A DNA stretch of 64,000 bases, from contig NZ_JAOCDM010000003.1 of NCBI RefSeq assembly GCF_029840925.1, forward strand, positions 51,739-115,738. The letters run 5' to 3'. This stretch comes from Pseudomonas sp. GD03858. GTDB lineage: Bacteria; Pseudomonadota; Gammaproteobacteria; Pseudomonadales; Pseudomonadaceae. The notes beneath the pieces were generated by a model that saw nothing but the letters and a program-made list of their open reading frames with translations, ran no database searches and was not told the origin of the DNA. Made by a program: the position numbers and the translations under genes. Below are positions 44,224-54,050 of this stretch, in pieces (position 1 is the stretch's first letter; each line of letters begins with the position of its first letter).

Positions 44224-45435
44224 TCATCGCAGGAGCGTCCCAGCATCGGTGGCGCGGCGTTCCTCACGCTGGATCAGCAGCAGGCAGATCACTGCCGCCG
44301 CCAGGGCTATCGTGGCGGCGATGTAGCCGATGCTGGCCAGGCCGGTCTTTTCGATGCTGTAGCCGCCGATGATGGCGCCCAGGCCGATGCCCGCATTGGC
44401 GGCCGAGACGTTCAGGGTGCCCGCCAGGGCCTGGGCATGACTGGCCGCTCTCATCACCCGCACCTGACACACCGGGTACAGCGCGGTATAGGCAATGCCC
44501 CAGACGGCCAGTGCCAGCGCCAGGCCAACGGACGAACTGGCCAGAGGCATGCTCAGGGCCATGCCGGCGGCCAGGACCAGCACGAACAGTGCCGTGGCGC
44601 CCAGCGGGTTGCGGTCGACCCAGTGTCCCCCCAGCCAGTTACCGACCAGGCCGATGGCGCCGAACCCCATCAACCACCCGCCGACCGCCACCGGGGCGAT
44701 GCCGGCCAGGCGTTCGAGCATGTCGGCCAGGTAGGTGTAGGCGGTGAACATGGCGGTGAACACCACCACCGAGAGCACGATGTTGCCGATGAAGCGACCG
44801 TCACGCAGGATGCGCATCTGCTGGCCGATACTGCTGCGTTCGGAGCGGGCGAGGGGCGGTAGGTAACGCGCCAGCAGCACCAGCATCAGCAGCGATAGCG
44901 CGGCCAGCCCCCAGAAGGCGCCACGCCAGCCGATCAGGTTGGCGAACACGGTGCCCAGCGGGATGCCGAACAGGGTGGCCGCGGCGATCCCCAGGTACAC
45001 CTGGGCCACGGCGCGGCCCGCCTGCCGGGGGCCGACCAGTTGGCTGGCGGTTTCGCTGGCGGTGCCCCAGAACACCGGCAGCAGCAACGCCGGGATGAAC
45101 CGGGCGAGGCTCAGCACCCAGATGTTCGGGGCCATGGCCGCCAGGGCGTTGGCGACGGCGAAGATCAGCATGATGACCATGAACAGGCGCTTGCGCTCGA
45201 TATGCGCCAGTGCGGCGGTCAAGGGCGGGCCGAACAGCATCACGGTGAAGGCGAACAGGGTGACCAGTTGGCCCGCGGCGGAAATGGAGATGTCCAGGTC
45301 GCGGGCCAGGGCAGGCAGCAGGCCGATGATCAGAAACTCGGTGGTGACGATCACGAAGGCGGCGATGGCGAGCAGGGCGATGGAGCCGGCGCTGCGACGT
45401 GGCGTCGCCGAAGCGGGTGAGGGGGCGTGTGGCAT
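44224..45435 (-). CDS. MFS transporter, drug/sugar efflux type (DHA1, AraJ/NepI-like)
   Basis: This is a 403-residue major facilitator of 12 spans. The DHA1 signatures are seen: VTTEFLIIGLLPALARDLDIS in helix 1, ALARFIPALLLPVFWG-like LSLARFIPALLLPV, and GIPLGTVFANLIGWRGAFW (antiporter motif C). The substrate (sugars, purines or drugs) cannot be told. It starts at MPHAPSPAS, without a strong Shine-Dalgarno. It is divergent from the TonB receptor operon and upstream of a LysR gene. Confidence 0.87.
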   Translation of the reverse strand: MPHAPSPASATPRRSAGSIALLAIAAFVIVTTEFLIIGLLPALARDLDISISAAGQLVTLFAFTVMLFGPPLTAALAHIERKRLFMVIMLIFAVANALAAMAPNIWVLSLARFIPALLLPVFWGTASETASQLVGPRQAGRAVAQVYLGIAAATLFGIPLGTVFANLIGWRGAFWGLAALSLLMLVLLARYLPPLARSERSSIGQQMRILRDGRFIGNIVLSVVVFTAMFTAYTYLADMLERLAGIAPVAVGGWLMGFGAIGLVGNWLGGHWVDRNPLGATALFVLVLAAGMALSMPLASSSVGLALALAVWGIAYTALYPVCQVRVMRAASHAQALAGTLNVSAANAGIGLGAIIGGYSIEKTGLASIGYIAATIALAAAVICLLLIQREERRATDAGTLLR

Positions 45436-45624
45436 GGCAGGCAATCCAGGCAAGGTAGATCGCGCTAGTCTATGTAGGCGATAAATTCCTATCTCGGGCA
45501 ATTATTCGCTCTATTGTTTACTTGAATTCCACAATGGTGCGGCTGTTACTGGGATTGAATGCGCGTTGTTGGTGATGCGGGCGTTGGCCATTGTCCCTTT
45601 CGCGATCTTGTTCGGCATAACAAA

Positions 45625-45643
45625 TCGATAATGATTCCCAGTT
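45625..45643. promoter_or_regulatory. candidate Fur box upstream of TonB receptor operon
   Basis: CGATAATGATTCCCAG about 40-55 bp before the receptor ATG matches the left arm of the Fur consensus (GATAATGAT) and part of the right. It would give iron-dependent repression of the whole receptor-transporter-protease operon. Confidence 0.6.
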
Positions 45644-45680
45644 CGCTGGGATCGACAATGCCCTGCACGGATCACGATCG

Positions 45681-48461
45681 ATGCCTTCCGATACCTCGAG
45701 TTTCCCGGTACTGCTCTGCGCTTCAATGCTCCTGGCAGCCGTCCCCTGCGCCCTGGCCGATGATGCGCCGGCCTCCCGCGAGCAGTCCGGCGAGCGCCGC
45801 TACTTCGCCATTCCTGCCGGCCCGCTGGGCCAGAGCCTGACGCGTTTCGCCGAGCACAGCGGTGTGCGCCTGGCCTATGATTCGCGCCTGGTGGACGGCC
45901 ATCAGGCCCTGCGCCTGGAGGGTCACTACAGCGTCGCAGGCGCCCTGGAAGCGTTGTTGGGCGGAACTGGCCTGAGCGCCATCGCTACCGGCAACGGCTA
46001 CCTGATCCGTCGGGACCAGGCCAGCGCTGAAGATGCCGTGCGCCTGCAGCCGACCACCGTCAACAGCGTGCACAACGAGGACGAGCAGCGTTTTTCCAAC
46101 CCGTTCGCGCTCACCGCCGAACAGATCGAGAAACGCCCGCAGGCCAACAGCAACCTCACCGATCTGTTGCGCAGCCACCCGGTGGTGCAGTTCTCCAACA
46201 GCAGCCAGAGCGGCCTGAACCAGGGCGAGATCAAGCCCGACTCGATTTCCATCCATGGTTCGCGGCCCTACCAGGGCCTGTTCAGCCTGGACGGCATGCG
46301 CATGAACAACGACCTTGATCCGGTCGATCCCGGCAATGGCGTAACCCTGGCCTCGGGAACCTCCAGCGAGCAGGGCTTCTACCTCGACAGCCGCCTGATC
46401 GACAGCCTCGAAGTGCACGACTCGAACATTTCCGCACGCTACAGCGGCTTCACCGGCGGCGTTGTCGAAGCCACCTCGCGCAGCTGGCGCGGCGGGCAGG
46501 GTGGACGGGTGTACTACCGGCACAGCGACGCCGACTGGAACCGCAGCTTCAGCGACAGCCGCCTGGACTTCGACAGCGCCAACAACAGCGTCGACCGCCC
46601 GGCGCGCTTTCAGCCCAAGTACCAGAAGAGCGATTACGGCGCCTGGGCCGAAACCCAGCTGGCGGAAAATCTCGGCGTGGTGCTCAGCGTCTCGCGACGC
46701 GATTCGAAGATCCCCATGCGCGACCTGGGCGGGCAGGGGTTCGTCGTCACGGGCGACGAGCTGGTGGCCACGGACAACCCCGCGCGCAATCGCCAGCAAC
46801 GCCGCCAGTCCGACAACCTCTCGGCCAAGTTCAGCCTCTACGCCACGCCCGAGACCACGCTGCACTGGACGGTGCTGTACTCGGGCTATGACGAGCAGAT
46901 GTTCCAGAACACCATCGCCGACTCCGGCTACCGCAGCCGTCACGACGGCCTGGGCAGCATCCTCAAGCTCGAGCAACTGACCGACCTTGGGCGCCTGGAC
47001 CTTTCGGCCAGCTACCGGCACATGACCGACGAGCGCGACGGCGACACCGATTTTCGCATCATGGTCCGTGACTTCAGCGACTGGCGCAGCCCGAAGAACT
47101 ACCAGTACGGCGGTCCCGGCAGCCTGCAGAGCTACCAGGACACCGTCGAGCTGTCCGGCCAGTTCGCCTTCGATCAGCTGCGCACCGGCGTGCTGGGCCA
47201 CCAGCTGACCGTGGGGGCCGGGGTCAATCAGGTCGATGCCCAGTTCAAGCGCGACCAGACCTATTACTCGGCGACCTTCACCGGCATGCAGGACTACTAC
47301 AACCTGCAGCAGGTCGATGCGTTCTTCGCCGGCTCCGCCTCCACCCGCTACACCAGCTACCACTTGTTCGCCGAGGATGCCGTGGAGTGGGGGCGGGTGA
47401 CCGTGCGCCCCGGCGTGCGCCTGGACCGCGACGACTTCGTCGGGCGCAACAACCTGGCACCGCGCCTGGCCGTCTCGTGGGACGTGCAGGGCAATGGCGA
47501 CACCGTGCTCAAGGCCGGTGCCAACCGCTACTACGGCAGCTCGATGCTGACCTATGCCCTGTATGGTGCGCAGAACGGCGGCCTCAAGCATTGCTACTAC
47601 GACCCCAGCTGCCTGGACCTGACCGACAACGGCGATGGCAGTTGGGACGCGACCCCCGACTACGAGGGGCTCGAGGGCCTCAAGACCCCGTACAGCGACG
47701 AGCTGATGGTCGGCCTCAGCCAGCGCTGGGGCAACAGCCTGTGGTCGCTGCAGTACGTCAACCGCAAGCACCGCGACGAAGTGCGCAGCCGGCCCAAGTA
47801 CCCGGACAGCCGCGACAGCGGCAAGCGCAGCATCAAGCAGTTCACCAACGACAGCCGGACCGACAGCGACAACGTCTACCTGAGCGTGAGCATGCTCGAG
47901 CCGTTGCGCTGGCAGGGCGCCGAGCACCTCTTCGGCGCCTCGCTGGCCTGGCAGCGTACCCGTAGCGATACCGCGCTGGAGCTGGGCTACAGCGACATCG
48001 ACCTGAGCATGAAGCTCGATCCGGACAAGGCTTGGTACAACGGCAAGGTGATCAGTGCCAGGGACCTGCCCGCCACCGACTTCAACGCGCCATGGAAGCT
48101 CAACCTCGATTGGCAGGCGAGCTGGCAGGCGCAAGGATTGTCGCTGTTCAATCGGGTGACGTTCGAGAGCAGCCGCGACCAGGTCTACAAGCACGACACC
48201 GATGCCGACGGCTACTACACGCTGCCCGACAGCGGCCTGCGGGTGCGCAAGTACAGCTCGGCGCGCATCGGCTCGCTGTGGCGCTGGGACACCAGCCTGC
48301 AATGGAAGCCGGCGTTCGCCGGTGGGCTGGGCTTCACCGCCGAGGTCAGCAACCTGTTCAATACCCGCAACCAGAGCGACACCCTGAATTGGCGCGGCGG
48401 CACCTACAAGGTCTACCAGCCGGGACGTCAACTGTGGCTGGGGCTGTCCTATGACTTCTGA
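45681..48461 (+). CDS. TonB-dependent receptor with STN signalling domain (YddB/FusA-like)
   Basis: This is a 926-residue outer-membrane receptor. A signal peptide (ends about residue 26) is followed by a secretin/TonB N-terminal (STN) domain (FAIPAGPLGQSLTRFAEHSG, about 40-110), the periplasmic arm that contacts a FecR anti-sigma factor. Then come a plug domain (RPYQGLFSLDGMRMNNDL) and a 22-strand barrel ending in WLGLSYDF with the C-terminal Phe. The following ABC transporter and M16 protease match E. coli yddB-yddA-pqqL and Pectobacterium fusA-D, which take iron from imported proteins such as ferredoxin. The STN domain, absent from those, ties it to the FecI/FecR pair nearby. Ligand unknown. 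Confidence 0.92.
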   Translation: MPSDTSSFPVLLCASMLLAAVPCALADDAPASREQSGERRYFAIPAGPLGQSLTRFAEHSGVRLAYDSRLVDGHQALRLEGHYSVAGALEALLGGTGLSAIATGNGYLIRRDQASAEDAVRLQPTTVNSVHNEDEQRFSNPFALTAEQIEKRPQANSNLTDLLRSHPVVQFSNSSQSGLNQGEIKPDSISIHGSRPYQGLFSLDGMRMNNDLDPVDPGNGVTLASGTSSEQGFYLDSRLIDSLEVHDSNISARYSGFTGGVVEATSRSWRGGQGGRVYYRHSDADWNRSFSDSRLDFDSANNSVDRPARFQPKYQKSDYGAWAETQLAENLGVVLSVSRRDSKIPMRDLGGQGFVVTGDELVATDNPARNRQQRRQSDNLSAKFSLYATPETTLHWTVLYSGYDEQMFQNTIADSGYRSRHDGLGSILKLEQLTDLGRLDLSASYRHMTDERDGDTDFRIMVRDFSDWRSPKNYQYGGPGSLQSYQDTVELSGQFAFDQLRTGVLGHQLTVGAGVNQVDAQFKRDQTYYSATFTGMQDYYNLQQVDAFFAGSASTRYTSYHLFAEDAVEWGRVTVRPGVRLDRDDFVGRNNLAPRLAVSWDVQGNGDTVLKAGANRYYGSSMLTYALYGAQNGGLKHCYYDPSCLDLTDNGDGSWDATPDYEGLEGLKTPYSDELMVGLSQRWGNSLWSLQYVNRKHRDEVRSRPKYPDSRDSGKRSIKQFTNDSRTDSDNVYLSVSMLEPLRWQGAEHLFGASLAWQRTRSDTALELGYSDIDLSMKLDPDKAWYNGKVISARDLPATDFNAPWKLNLDWQASWQAQGLSLFNRVTFESSRDQVYKHDTDADGYYTLPDSGLRVRKYSSARIGSLWRWDTSLQWKPAFAGGLGFTAEVSNLFNTRNQSDTLNWRGGTYKVYQPGRQLWLGLSYDF

Positions 48462-50175
48462 GCCGCGGGCGCCGTCGATGAACCGGCTGCGTCAGTTCTG
48501 GGTCGTCACCCGGCCATTCTGGTGTTCGCGCCAGGCCTGGCCGGCCTGGGGGCTGCTGGCCACGGTGCTTGGCCTGACCCTGTTCGGGGTGTGGCTGAAC
48601 GTGCGCCTGAACGAATGGAACGGCGCCTTCTACAACGCCCTGCAAGCTGTCGATGGCCCTGCGTTGTACCGCCTGCTGTACCAGTTCGCGGGCCTGGCGC
48701 TGGCGATGATTCTGTCGGTGGTGTACGCCGACTACCTGCGCAAGCAGCTGCTGATCCGCTGGCGCGCCTGGCTCACCGAGCATGTCGTCGGGCGCTGGCT
48801 GGCCACCGATGCCTGTCACTACCGCCTGCAGTTGCAAGGGCATGAACCGGACAACCCGGACCAGCGCATCGCCGACGACATCCGCCAGATGATCGAGCTG
48901 AGCTTGCAGCTGCTGCTGTCGTTCGTCCGCGCGCTGGTGACCCTGGTGTCCTTCGTCGCCATCCTCTGGGCCTTGTCGGGCAGCTTCGCTTTCAGCCTGT
49001 GGGGCAGCGAGTATCGATTGCCTGGCTACATGGTCTGGGCGTGCGTGCTGTACACGGTGCTGGGCATCGGCCTGACCCAGTGGATCGGCGGCTCGCTGCA
49101 GCGGCTGAACTACCAGCAGCAACAACGCGAGGCCGATTACCGTGGAGCGCTGATCCTGCGTCGGCGGCACGCCGAGGCGATCGCCGGGCAGCACGGCGAG
49201 GGCAGTGAGCGCCGGGCCCTGGGGCGCCGCTTCGCCGAGGTGGTGGGCAACTGGTACCGGCTGATGCGCGCGGAGCGCAACCTGGCGTTCTTCACGGTCG
49301 GCTACAAGCAGGTGACCATCATCGCACCGTTCTTCTTCGCCTTGCCGGCCTTCCTGGCGGGGCAGTTGCAGCTGGGCGGGCTGATGCGTATCCAGTCGGC
49401 GTTCGGCCAGGTTTCGGGTTCGCTGAGCTGGTTCATCCACGCCTATCGCGATATCGCGCTGTGGTCGGCTTGCGTGGAGCGTCTGCATGGGTTCGTCCGC
49501 CTGCTCGAGGCCGACCGGGCAACAGCGCCGCTCGCGCCGCGCACGAGCGTCCTGCTGGAGGCGCATCTGAGCGTGCGCCAAGCCGATGACGACCCTTTGC
49601 TGGCGCCGTTGGCACTGGGCCTGCGCCCCGGCAGCCTGACCCTGTTGCATGGGCGTTCCGGCGTGGGCAAATCGACCTTGTTGCGCACGCTGGCCGGTTT
49701 CTGGCCGCACTACAGCGGGCGTCTGATGCGACGTGAAGAGGCCTTCTGGATACCCCAGCAAGCCTACCTGGCCGACGAACCGCTGGCCGAGCTGTTGGCC
49801 TACCCACGGCCGGCGGCGGATTTCCCTGAGGCGCAGCTCGTGCAGGCATTGGCCGATGTCGGGCTGGGCGAATGGGCCGGGCGGGCGTGGCAGCGCGCCG
49901 ATTGGAACCAACGGCTATCGGGCGGCGAACGGCAACGGTTGCTGTTCGCCCGCCTGCTGCTCAACCAGCCACGGTTACTGCTGCTGGACGAGATCACCTC
50001 GGCCCTCGATCCGCAGACAGCCAGCGAACTGCTGTCGCTGCTGCGTGAACGCTTGCCTGACAGTGCCATCCTGCTGGTCAGTCACCAGCCTCACCTTGCC
50101 GCCCTGGCCGACACCGTGATCGAGCTGGGCGTGCCTCAATCCGCCGTCAAGGAACTCCCCGTCGATGCTCTCTAG
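48451..50175 (+). CDS. SbmA/BacA-like ABC transporter permease-ATPase (YddA type)
   Basis: This is a 574-residue fused half-transporter. The N-terminal membrane domain (about 1-340) has the SbmA/BacA-type sequence NVRLNEWNGAFYNALQAVD and ADYLRKQLLIRWRAWLTEHVV. The nucleotide-binding domain has Walker A GRSGVGKS (401-408), signature LSGGERQR (489-496) and Walker B LLLLDEITSALD (509-520). It is expected to move peptides or protein fragments across the inner membrane. Its ATG overlaps the receptor stop by 11 bp and its stop overlaps the protease start by 11 bp, showing one tight operon. Confidence 0.92.
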   Translation: MTSEPRAPSMNRLRQFWVVTRPFWCSRQAWPAWGLLATVLGLTLFGVWLNVRLNEWNGAFYNALQAVDGPALYRLLYQFAGLALAMILSVVYADYLRKQLLIRWRAWLTEHVVGRWLATDACHYRLQLQGHEPDNPDQRIADDIRQMIELSLQLLLSFVRALVTLVSFVAILWALSGSFAFSLWGSEYRLPGYMVWACVLYTVLGIGLTQWIGGSLQRLNYQQQQREADYRGALILRRRHAEAIAGQHGEGSERRALGRRFAEVVGNWYRLMRAERNLAFFTVGYKQVTIIAPFFFALPAFLAGQLQLGGLMRIQSAFGQVSGSLSWFIHAYRDIALWSACVERLHGFVRLLEADRATAPLAPRTSVLLEAHLSVRQADDDPLLAPLALGLRPGSLTLLHGRSGVGKSTLLRTLAGFWPHYSGRLMRREEAFWIPQQAYLADEPLAELLAYPRPAADFPEAQLVQALADVGLGEWAGRAWQRADWNQRLSGGERQRLLFARLLLNQPRLLLLDEITSALDPQTASELLSLLRERLPDSAILLVSHQPHLAALADTVIELGVPQSAVKELPVDAL

Positions 50176-52978
50176 AACACTGTTACTGGCCAGCATGCTG
50201 TGCCTGGCGGCCTGTACCGTCACGTCGTCCGACAACACCGATAGCGCCGCGACCGTCAGCGCCGTCGGCGAGCTGCCGGTGCGCCCCGGCCTTCGCGACT
50301 ATCGGCTGGACAACGGCCTGCGCGTCCTGCTGCTGCCACGCCCGGAGCCGGGCGTCGAACTGCGTCTGCTGGTGGCCACTGGCTCGATGCAGGAAACGGC
50401 GCAGCAGCGTGGCCTGGCGCACTTCGTCGAGCACATGGCGTTCAAGGGTACGCGGCATTTCCCCGGACAGGCCGGGTTGCAGGCGCTGGAGCGCGAGGGC
50501 ATCAGCCTGGGGCCGGACATCAATGCCGCGACCCGTTTCAACAGCACCCTGTACAAGCTGTCGTTGCCCGACGGCCAGACCGACCTGGCCCTGCGTGTGA
50601 TGGCCGATTGGGCTGGGCAGGTCAGCTTCGACCCGGCGGCCTTCGAAGCCGAGCGCGAGGTGATCGTCGAGGAGTGGCGCCTGCGCCAGGGTGTCGGCCA
50701 GCGCATCAACCAGCAGCTCGAGAGGCTGCGCTATGCCGACAGTGATTATGCGCGGCGCGACCCCATCGGCGACCTGGCGATCATTCGCCATGCGCCGCTG
50801 GAGCAGGCAGTGGCCTTCTACCGTGACGGCTACCAGCCCCAGCGCATGACCCTGGTGCTGGTCGGCAGCTTCGACGAGGGCAAGGTGCGCGAAGCGATTG
50901 ACCAGGCGTTTGCCACCCAGCCGCGTGGCCAGGCCGTCAACCCGGCGGCGCCGCGCTTCCATGGCGACACCACGCTGCGCGTGGCCCAGGTGTTCGACGG
51001 CGAGCAAGGCCAGCGGCTGTTGCAGTTCGCCTTGCAGCGCGACCTGCCGGCCTCGCTCGACACCCAGAACGGCCAGTGGCGGGACTTGATCGATGCCTTG
51101 TGGCTCGGCGTGCTCGACGAGCGCCTCGACCTGCTGGTCGAACAGGGTGGCTTCGCCAGTGCCGGCACCGCCGAGCGTTCCAGCCTGCTCGATGCCCGTC
51201 GTGCCCAGTACCTGTTCATGGCGAGCCTGCGCGATGACGACCTGCCGGGCGCCGCCGAGCGGCTGCTCAGCGAAGTGCGGCGCCTGGCCGTCCAGCCGGT
51301 GACGGCCAGCGAGCTGGCCTCGGCCAAGCGCCGCTTGCTGGAAAAACTGCAGGGTCAGGCCGCCGGGCAGCAGCGCTACGGGCATGCCGTGCTGGCCGAT
51401 GGCCTGGCCGATGCGCTGGAGTACCGCATGCCGATGTTCGACAAGCGCCAGCAACTGGCCCTGACCGAAGCCTGGTTGCCGCGCATCGGCGTCGACCATC
51501 TGCGCGCGGCGGTCGCCGAGCTGCTGCAACAGGCTTCGCCGCGCTTGGCGGTAATTGGCCCGGACAGCGATGCCGGGCGTTTCGACGACGCCCGTTTCCA
51601 GGCCGTGTGGCAGCGTGTGCAGGCCAGCCAGCTGGAGCGCTTCGCCTTGCAGGCAGAGACCCAGGAGTTGGCCCTGGCGGCGCCCGCGTCCGGCCGCCTG
51701 GACGATTTGCCGGACCTGGCCGAAGTGGGTGCGCAGCAGTGGCGCCTGGGCAACGGTATCCGGGTCATCGTCAAGACCGACCCCAGCCTGCAGGACAACG
51801 TGCGCCTCGAGCTGCGCCAGGCCGGGGGCAGCTCGCTGGAGCCCGACGACCAGGCCGGGCAGCAGCACTGGGCCATCCAGCTCGCCGAGCGCAGCGGCTA
51901 TGGTGCCTACTCGCCACGCCAGCTGACACGGCTGGGCGACCGTCACGGCGTGCGTGTGCAGCCGTTCAGCGACAGCCTGTTCCATGGCCTGCGCGGCACG
52001 GCGCCGGCGGACCAGCTGGAGACACTGTTCAAGTTGCTGAACCTCAAGCTGACGGCCGCCCGGTTCGACGCCGCGCCGTTGGCGCAGATGCGCCAAAGCA
52101 TGGCCGAGGGCCTGCGACACCAGCCGGCCGAGCGGCGTTACATGGACGCGATCAACCGCGATGCCTATGCCAATGGCCAGCGCATGGTCAGCGATGCGCA
52201 AGGGCCATGGCGGCACTTCGATGTGGCGCAGCTGGCTCGCGTGCATGGCGAGCTGTTCTCCGTGCGCCCAGGCATGACCCTGGTGATCGCAGGGCCTGCG
52301 GACCTGACGCAGTTGCGCGCGCTCACTCGGACCTGGGTCGCCGGCCTGCCGCTTGCCGACAGCGTGCGCCCGCACTGGCAGGACCGGGGCGTGCGTCCGT
52401 TGCATCGCGTCATGGATGAAACCTACCCCTGGTCGAGCAGCCCGAAAAGCATGGTCAGCGTGCTCTACAGCAGTCCCGCGCAGTGGCGTGGCGACGATGT
52501 GCTGGCCCTGCAACTGCTGGATCAGGTCGCCAGCCTGCGCTTGCGCCAGGCGATCCGCGAGCAGGCTTCGGGGGTCTATGCCATCGGCTTCTCCCAGTTG
52601 CTCACGCGCCTTCCGTCGTCCTATTACCTGGCGCGGCTCAACTTCACCGCCGCTCCCGAGCGGGCCGAGGCGCTGGCCGCCCAGGCCCGTGATGTCATCC
52701 AGCGGATCGCCGATGCCGGCATCAGTGCCGGCGAACTGCAGCAGGCCCGTCAGGCGCTGCTCAACGACCAGCGCCAGCAGCGTCGCAGCGCGCTGTACTG
52801 GAGCGAGGCGTTGCTGCAGGTGGCCATGGTCGATGACGATTTTGCCAGTCTGGCCAGCGAGCCCGAACGGCTGCGTGCGCTCGACCTGCAGACGGTCAAC
52901 CGCCTGGCGGCGCAGTGGCTGGGGCGCAATCCCAAGCAGTTCGTCCTGGCGCCGCAGGTCGCGGGACCACAGGGATAG
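50165..52978 (+). CDS. M16 zinc metalloprotease lipoprotein (PqqL/FusC-like)
   Basis: This is a 937-residue two-half M16 peptidase. The N-terminal signal ends in the lipobox LAAC (Cys17), so it is a periplasmic lipoprotein. The first half has the inverted zinc site HFVEH (86-90) and EREVIVEEW, which supplies the third ligand; the second half lacks this site, as normal. FusC and PqqL cleave imported ferredoxin-like proteins to free iron; placement after a TonB receptor and YddA-type exporter gives the same set here. The start at ATG 50165 overlaps the ABC gene. Confidence 0.93.
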   Translation: MLSRTLLLASMLCLAACTVTSSDNTDSAATVSAVGELPVRPGLRDYRLDNGLRVLLLPRPEPGVELRLLVATGSMQETAQQRGLAHFVEHMAFKGTRHFPGQAGLQALEREGISLGPDINAATRFNSTLYKLSLPDGQTDLALRVMADWAGQVSFDPAAFEAEREVIVEEWRLRQGVGQRINQQLERLRYADSDYARRDPIGDLAIIRHAPLEQAVAFYRDGYQPQRMTLVLVGSFDEGKVREAIDQAFATQPRGQAVNPAAPRFHGDTTLRVAQVFDGEQGQRLLQFALQRDLPASLDTQNGQWRDLIDALWLGVLDERLDLLVEQGGFASAGTAERSSLLDARRAQYLFMASLRDDDLPGAAERLLSEVRRLAVQPVTASELASAKRRLLEKLQGQAAGQQRYGHAVLADGLADALEYRMPMFDKRQQLALTEAWLPRIGVDHLRAAVAELLQQASPRLAVIGPDSDAGRFDDARFQAVWQRVQASQLERFALQAETQELALAAPASGRLDDLPDLAEVGAQQWRLGNGIRVIVKTDPSLQDNVRLELRQAGGSSLEPDDQAGQQHWAIQLAERSGYGAYSPRQLTRLGDRHGVRVQPFSDSLFHGLRGTAPADQLETLFKLLNLKLTAARFDAAPLAQMRQSMAEGLRHQPAERRYMDAINRDAYANGQRMVSDAQGPWRHFDVAQLARVHGELFSVRPGMTLVIAGPADLTQLRALTRTWVAGLPLADSVRPHWQDRGVRPLHRVMDETYPWSSSPKSMVSVLYSSPAQWRGDDVLALQLLDQVASLRLRQAIREQASGVYAIGFSQLLTRLPSSYYLARLNFTAAPERAEALAAQARDVIQRIADAGISAGELQQARQALLNDQRQQRRSALYWSEALLQVAMVDDDFASLASEPERLRALDLQTVNRLAAQWLGRNPKQFVLAPQVAGPQG

Positions 52979-53111
52979 CACCAGGGCGTCGGCTTTCGGA
53001 GGGAACAACTAGCTTGCTCAGATTCTAAAAATTGAGCAAGACAGTTGCTCCCACAGGCGGTTGATCACGCAGGGGCAGTACAGGGCTTTCGAGGTGAGGG
53101 AACATTCGAGT

Positions 53112-54050
53112 TCACGCGACGGGCACCACTGTCGCCCAGTAGCGGCTACGGTAGCGCACTTGCACCGGCAGCACCTGGCCCAGGGTGGCCAGGACCTGCT
53201 CGGGCTGATGCAGGTCGAACGAACCGGAGATACGCAGTTGCGCCACCTGTGGGTCGCAGCGCAGGATCCCGGGGCGGTAGCGGTCGAGTTCCCGGACGAA
53301 CTCGCCCAGGGGCATGCCTTCGCTGATCAGCAGGCCGCGAGTCCAGGCATCGGAGGCCAGGGGCAAGGGCACGCGTTGCAGATGGCTGGCGCCCAGCAGC
53401 AGTTGTTGGCCTGCTGGCACGCTGTGCTCGCCATCGGCCAGCAGCACGCCGACCTGGCCCTGGTATACCGAGATGCGTGTTGGCTGGTCGTCCAGGGCGC
53501 GTACGGCAAAGCGCGCGTGGCCGGCCTGGATCAGTGCCTGGCCGCTGCGTACCTGGGTGGACAACGGCAGGGCCTGGCGGGAGTCGACCATGATCTCGCC
53601 GCGCAGCAGCTCGATCAGCGTGTCCTGGTGCCGGGCCTTGATGTCCAGGGCGCTGGCGGTATTGATGTCGAGCACCAGCTGGTTGTCCAGTTCCAGGCGC
53701 CGCTGTTCGCCGGTGGCCGTGCGCAGGTCGGCGTCGAGTGTCGGCCAGGCGAGCTGCTGGCCGGTGTAGGCCAGGGCACCGGTGCCACCCAGCAACAGGC
53801 ACAGCTTGCCGACGAAGGCGCGCCGTGAGGTGGCGTGCGGTGTCGCCCGCCAGGCCGAGAGCAACAGCTTGCCGTCGTCGCCCGCCCAGCGTTGCTGCAA
53901 CGCCTGCACCCGCTGCCAGGCCTGGCGGTTCGCCTCGGACTCGTCCAGCCAGGCTTGCCAGCGCTGGCGGCGGGGGTCCTGGGCATGGGCTTCGCGCAGC
54001 TCGATGTACCAATCCAGCGCGCTGTCCAGGCTCGACTGTCTGTCGCTCAT
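53112..54050 (-). CDS. FecR-family anti-sigma/sigma regulator
   Basis: This is a 312-residue transmembrane sensor. The cytoplasmic N-terminal helical domain (SALDWYIELREAHAQDPRR) binds the sigma factor, a membrane span lies near 87-105 (KLCLLLGGTGALAY), and the periplasmic FecR domain has VRSGQALIQAGHARFAV and TRISVYQGQVGVL. An STN-like C-terminal domain ends RYRSRYWATVVPVA. Its ATG overlaps the sigma gene stop in ATGA. It would pass the signal from the STN arm of the TonB receptor, whose operon ends 133 bp away in the opposite direction. Confidence 0.92.
   Translation of the reverse strand: MSDRQSSLDSALDWYIELREAHAQDPRRQRWQAWLDESEANRQAWQRVQALQQRWAGDDGKLLLSAWRATPHATSRRAFVGKLCLLLGGTGALAYTGQQLAWPTLDADLRTATGEQRRLELDNQLVLDINTASALDIKARHQDTLIELLRGEIMVDSRQALPLSTQVRSGQALIQAGHARFAVRALDDQPTRISVYQGQVGVLLADGEHSVPAGQQLLLGASHLQRVPLPLASDAWTRGLLISEGMPLGEFVRELDRYRPGILRCDPQVAQLRISGSFDLHQPEQVLATLGQVLPVQVRYRSRYWATVVPVA

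Noticed and set aside
45723..48431. 902-codon open frame antisense to the TonB receptor
   Set aside because: Shadow of a strongly biased high-GC gene; the receptor frame has clear signal peptide, STN, plug and barrel.
50183..53008. 941-codon open frame antisense to the M16 protease
   Set aside because: Shadow frame; the sense protein has lipobox and HxxEH zinc site.
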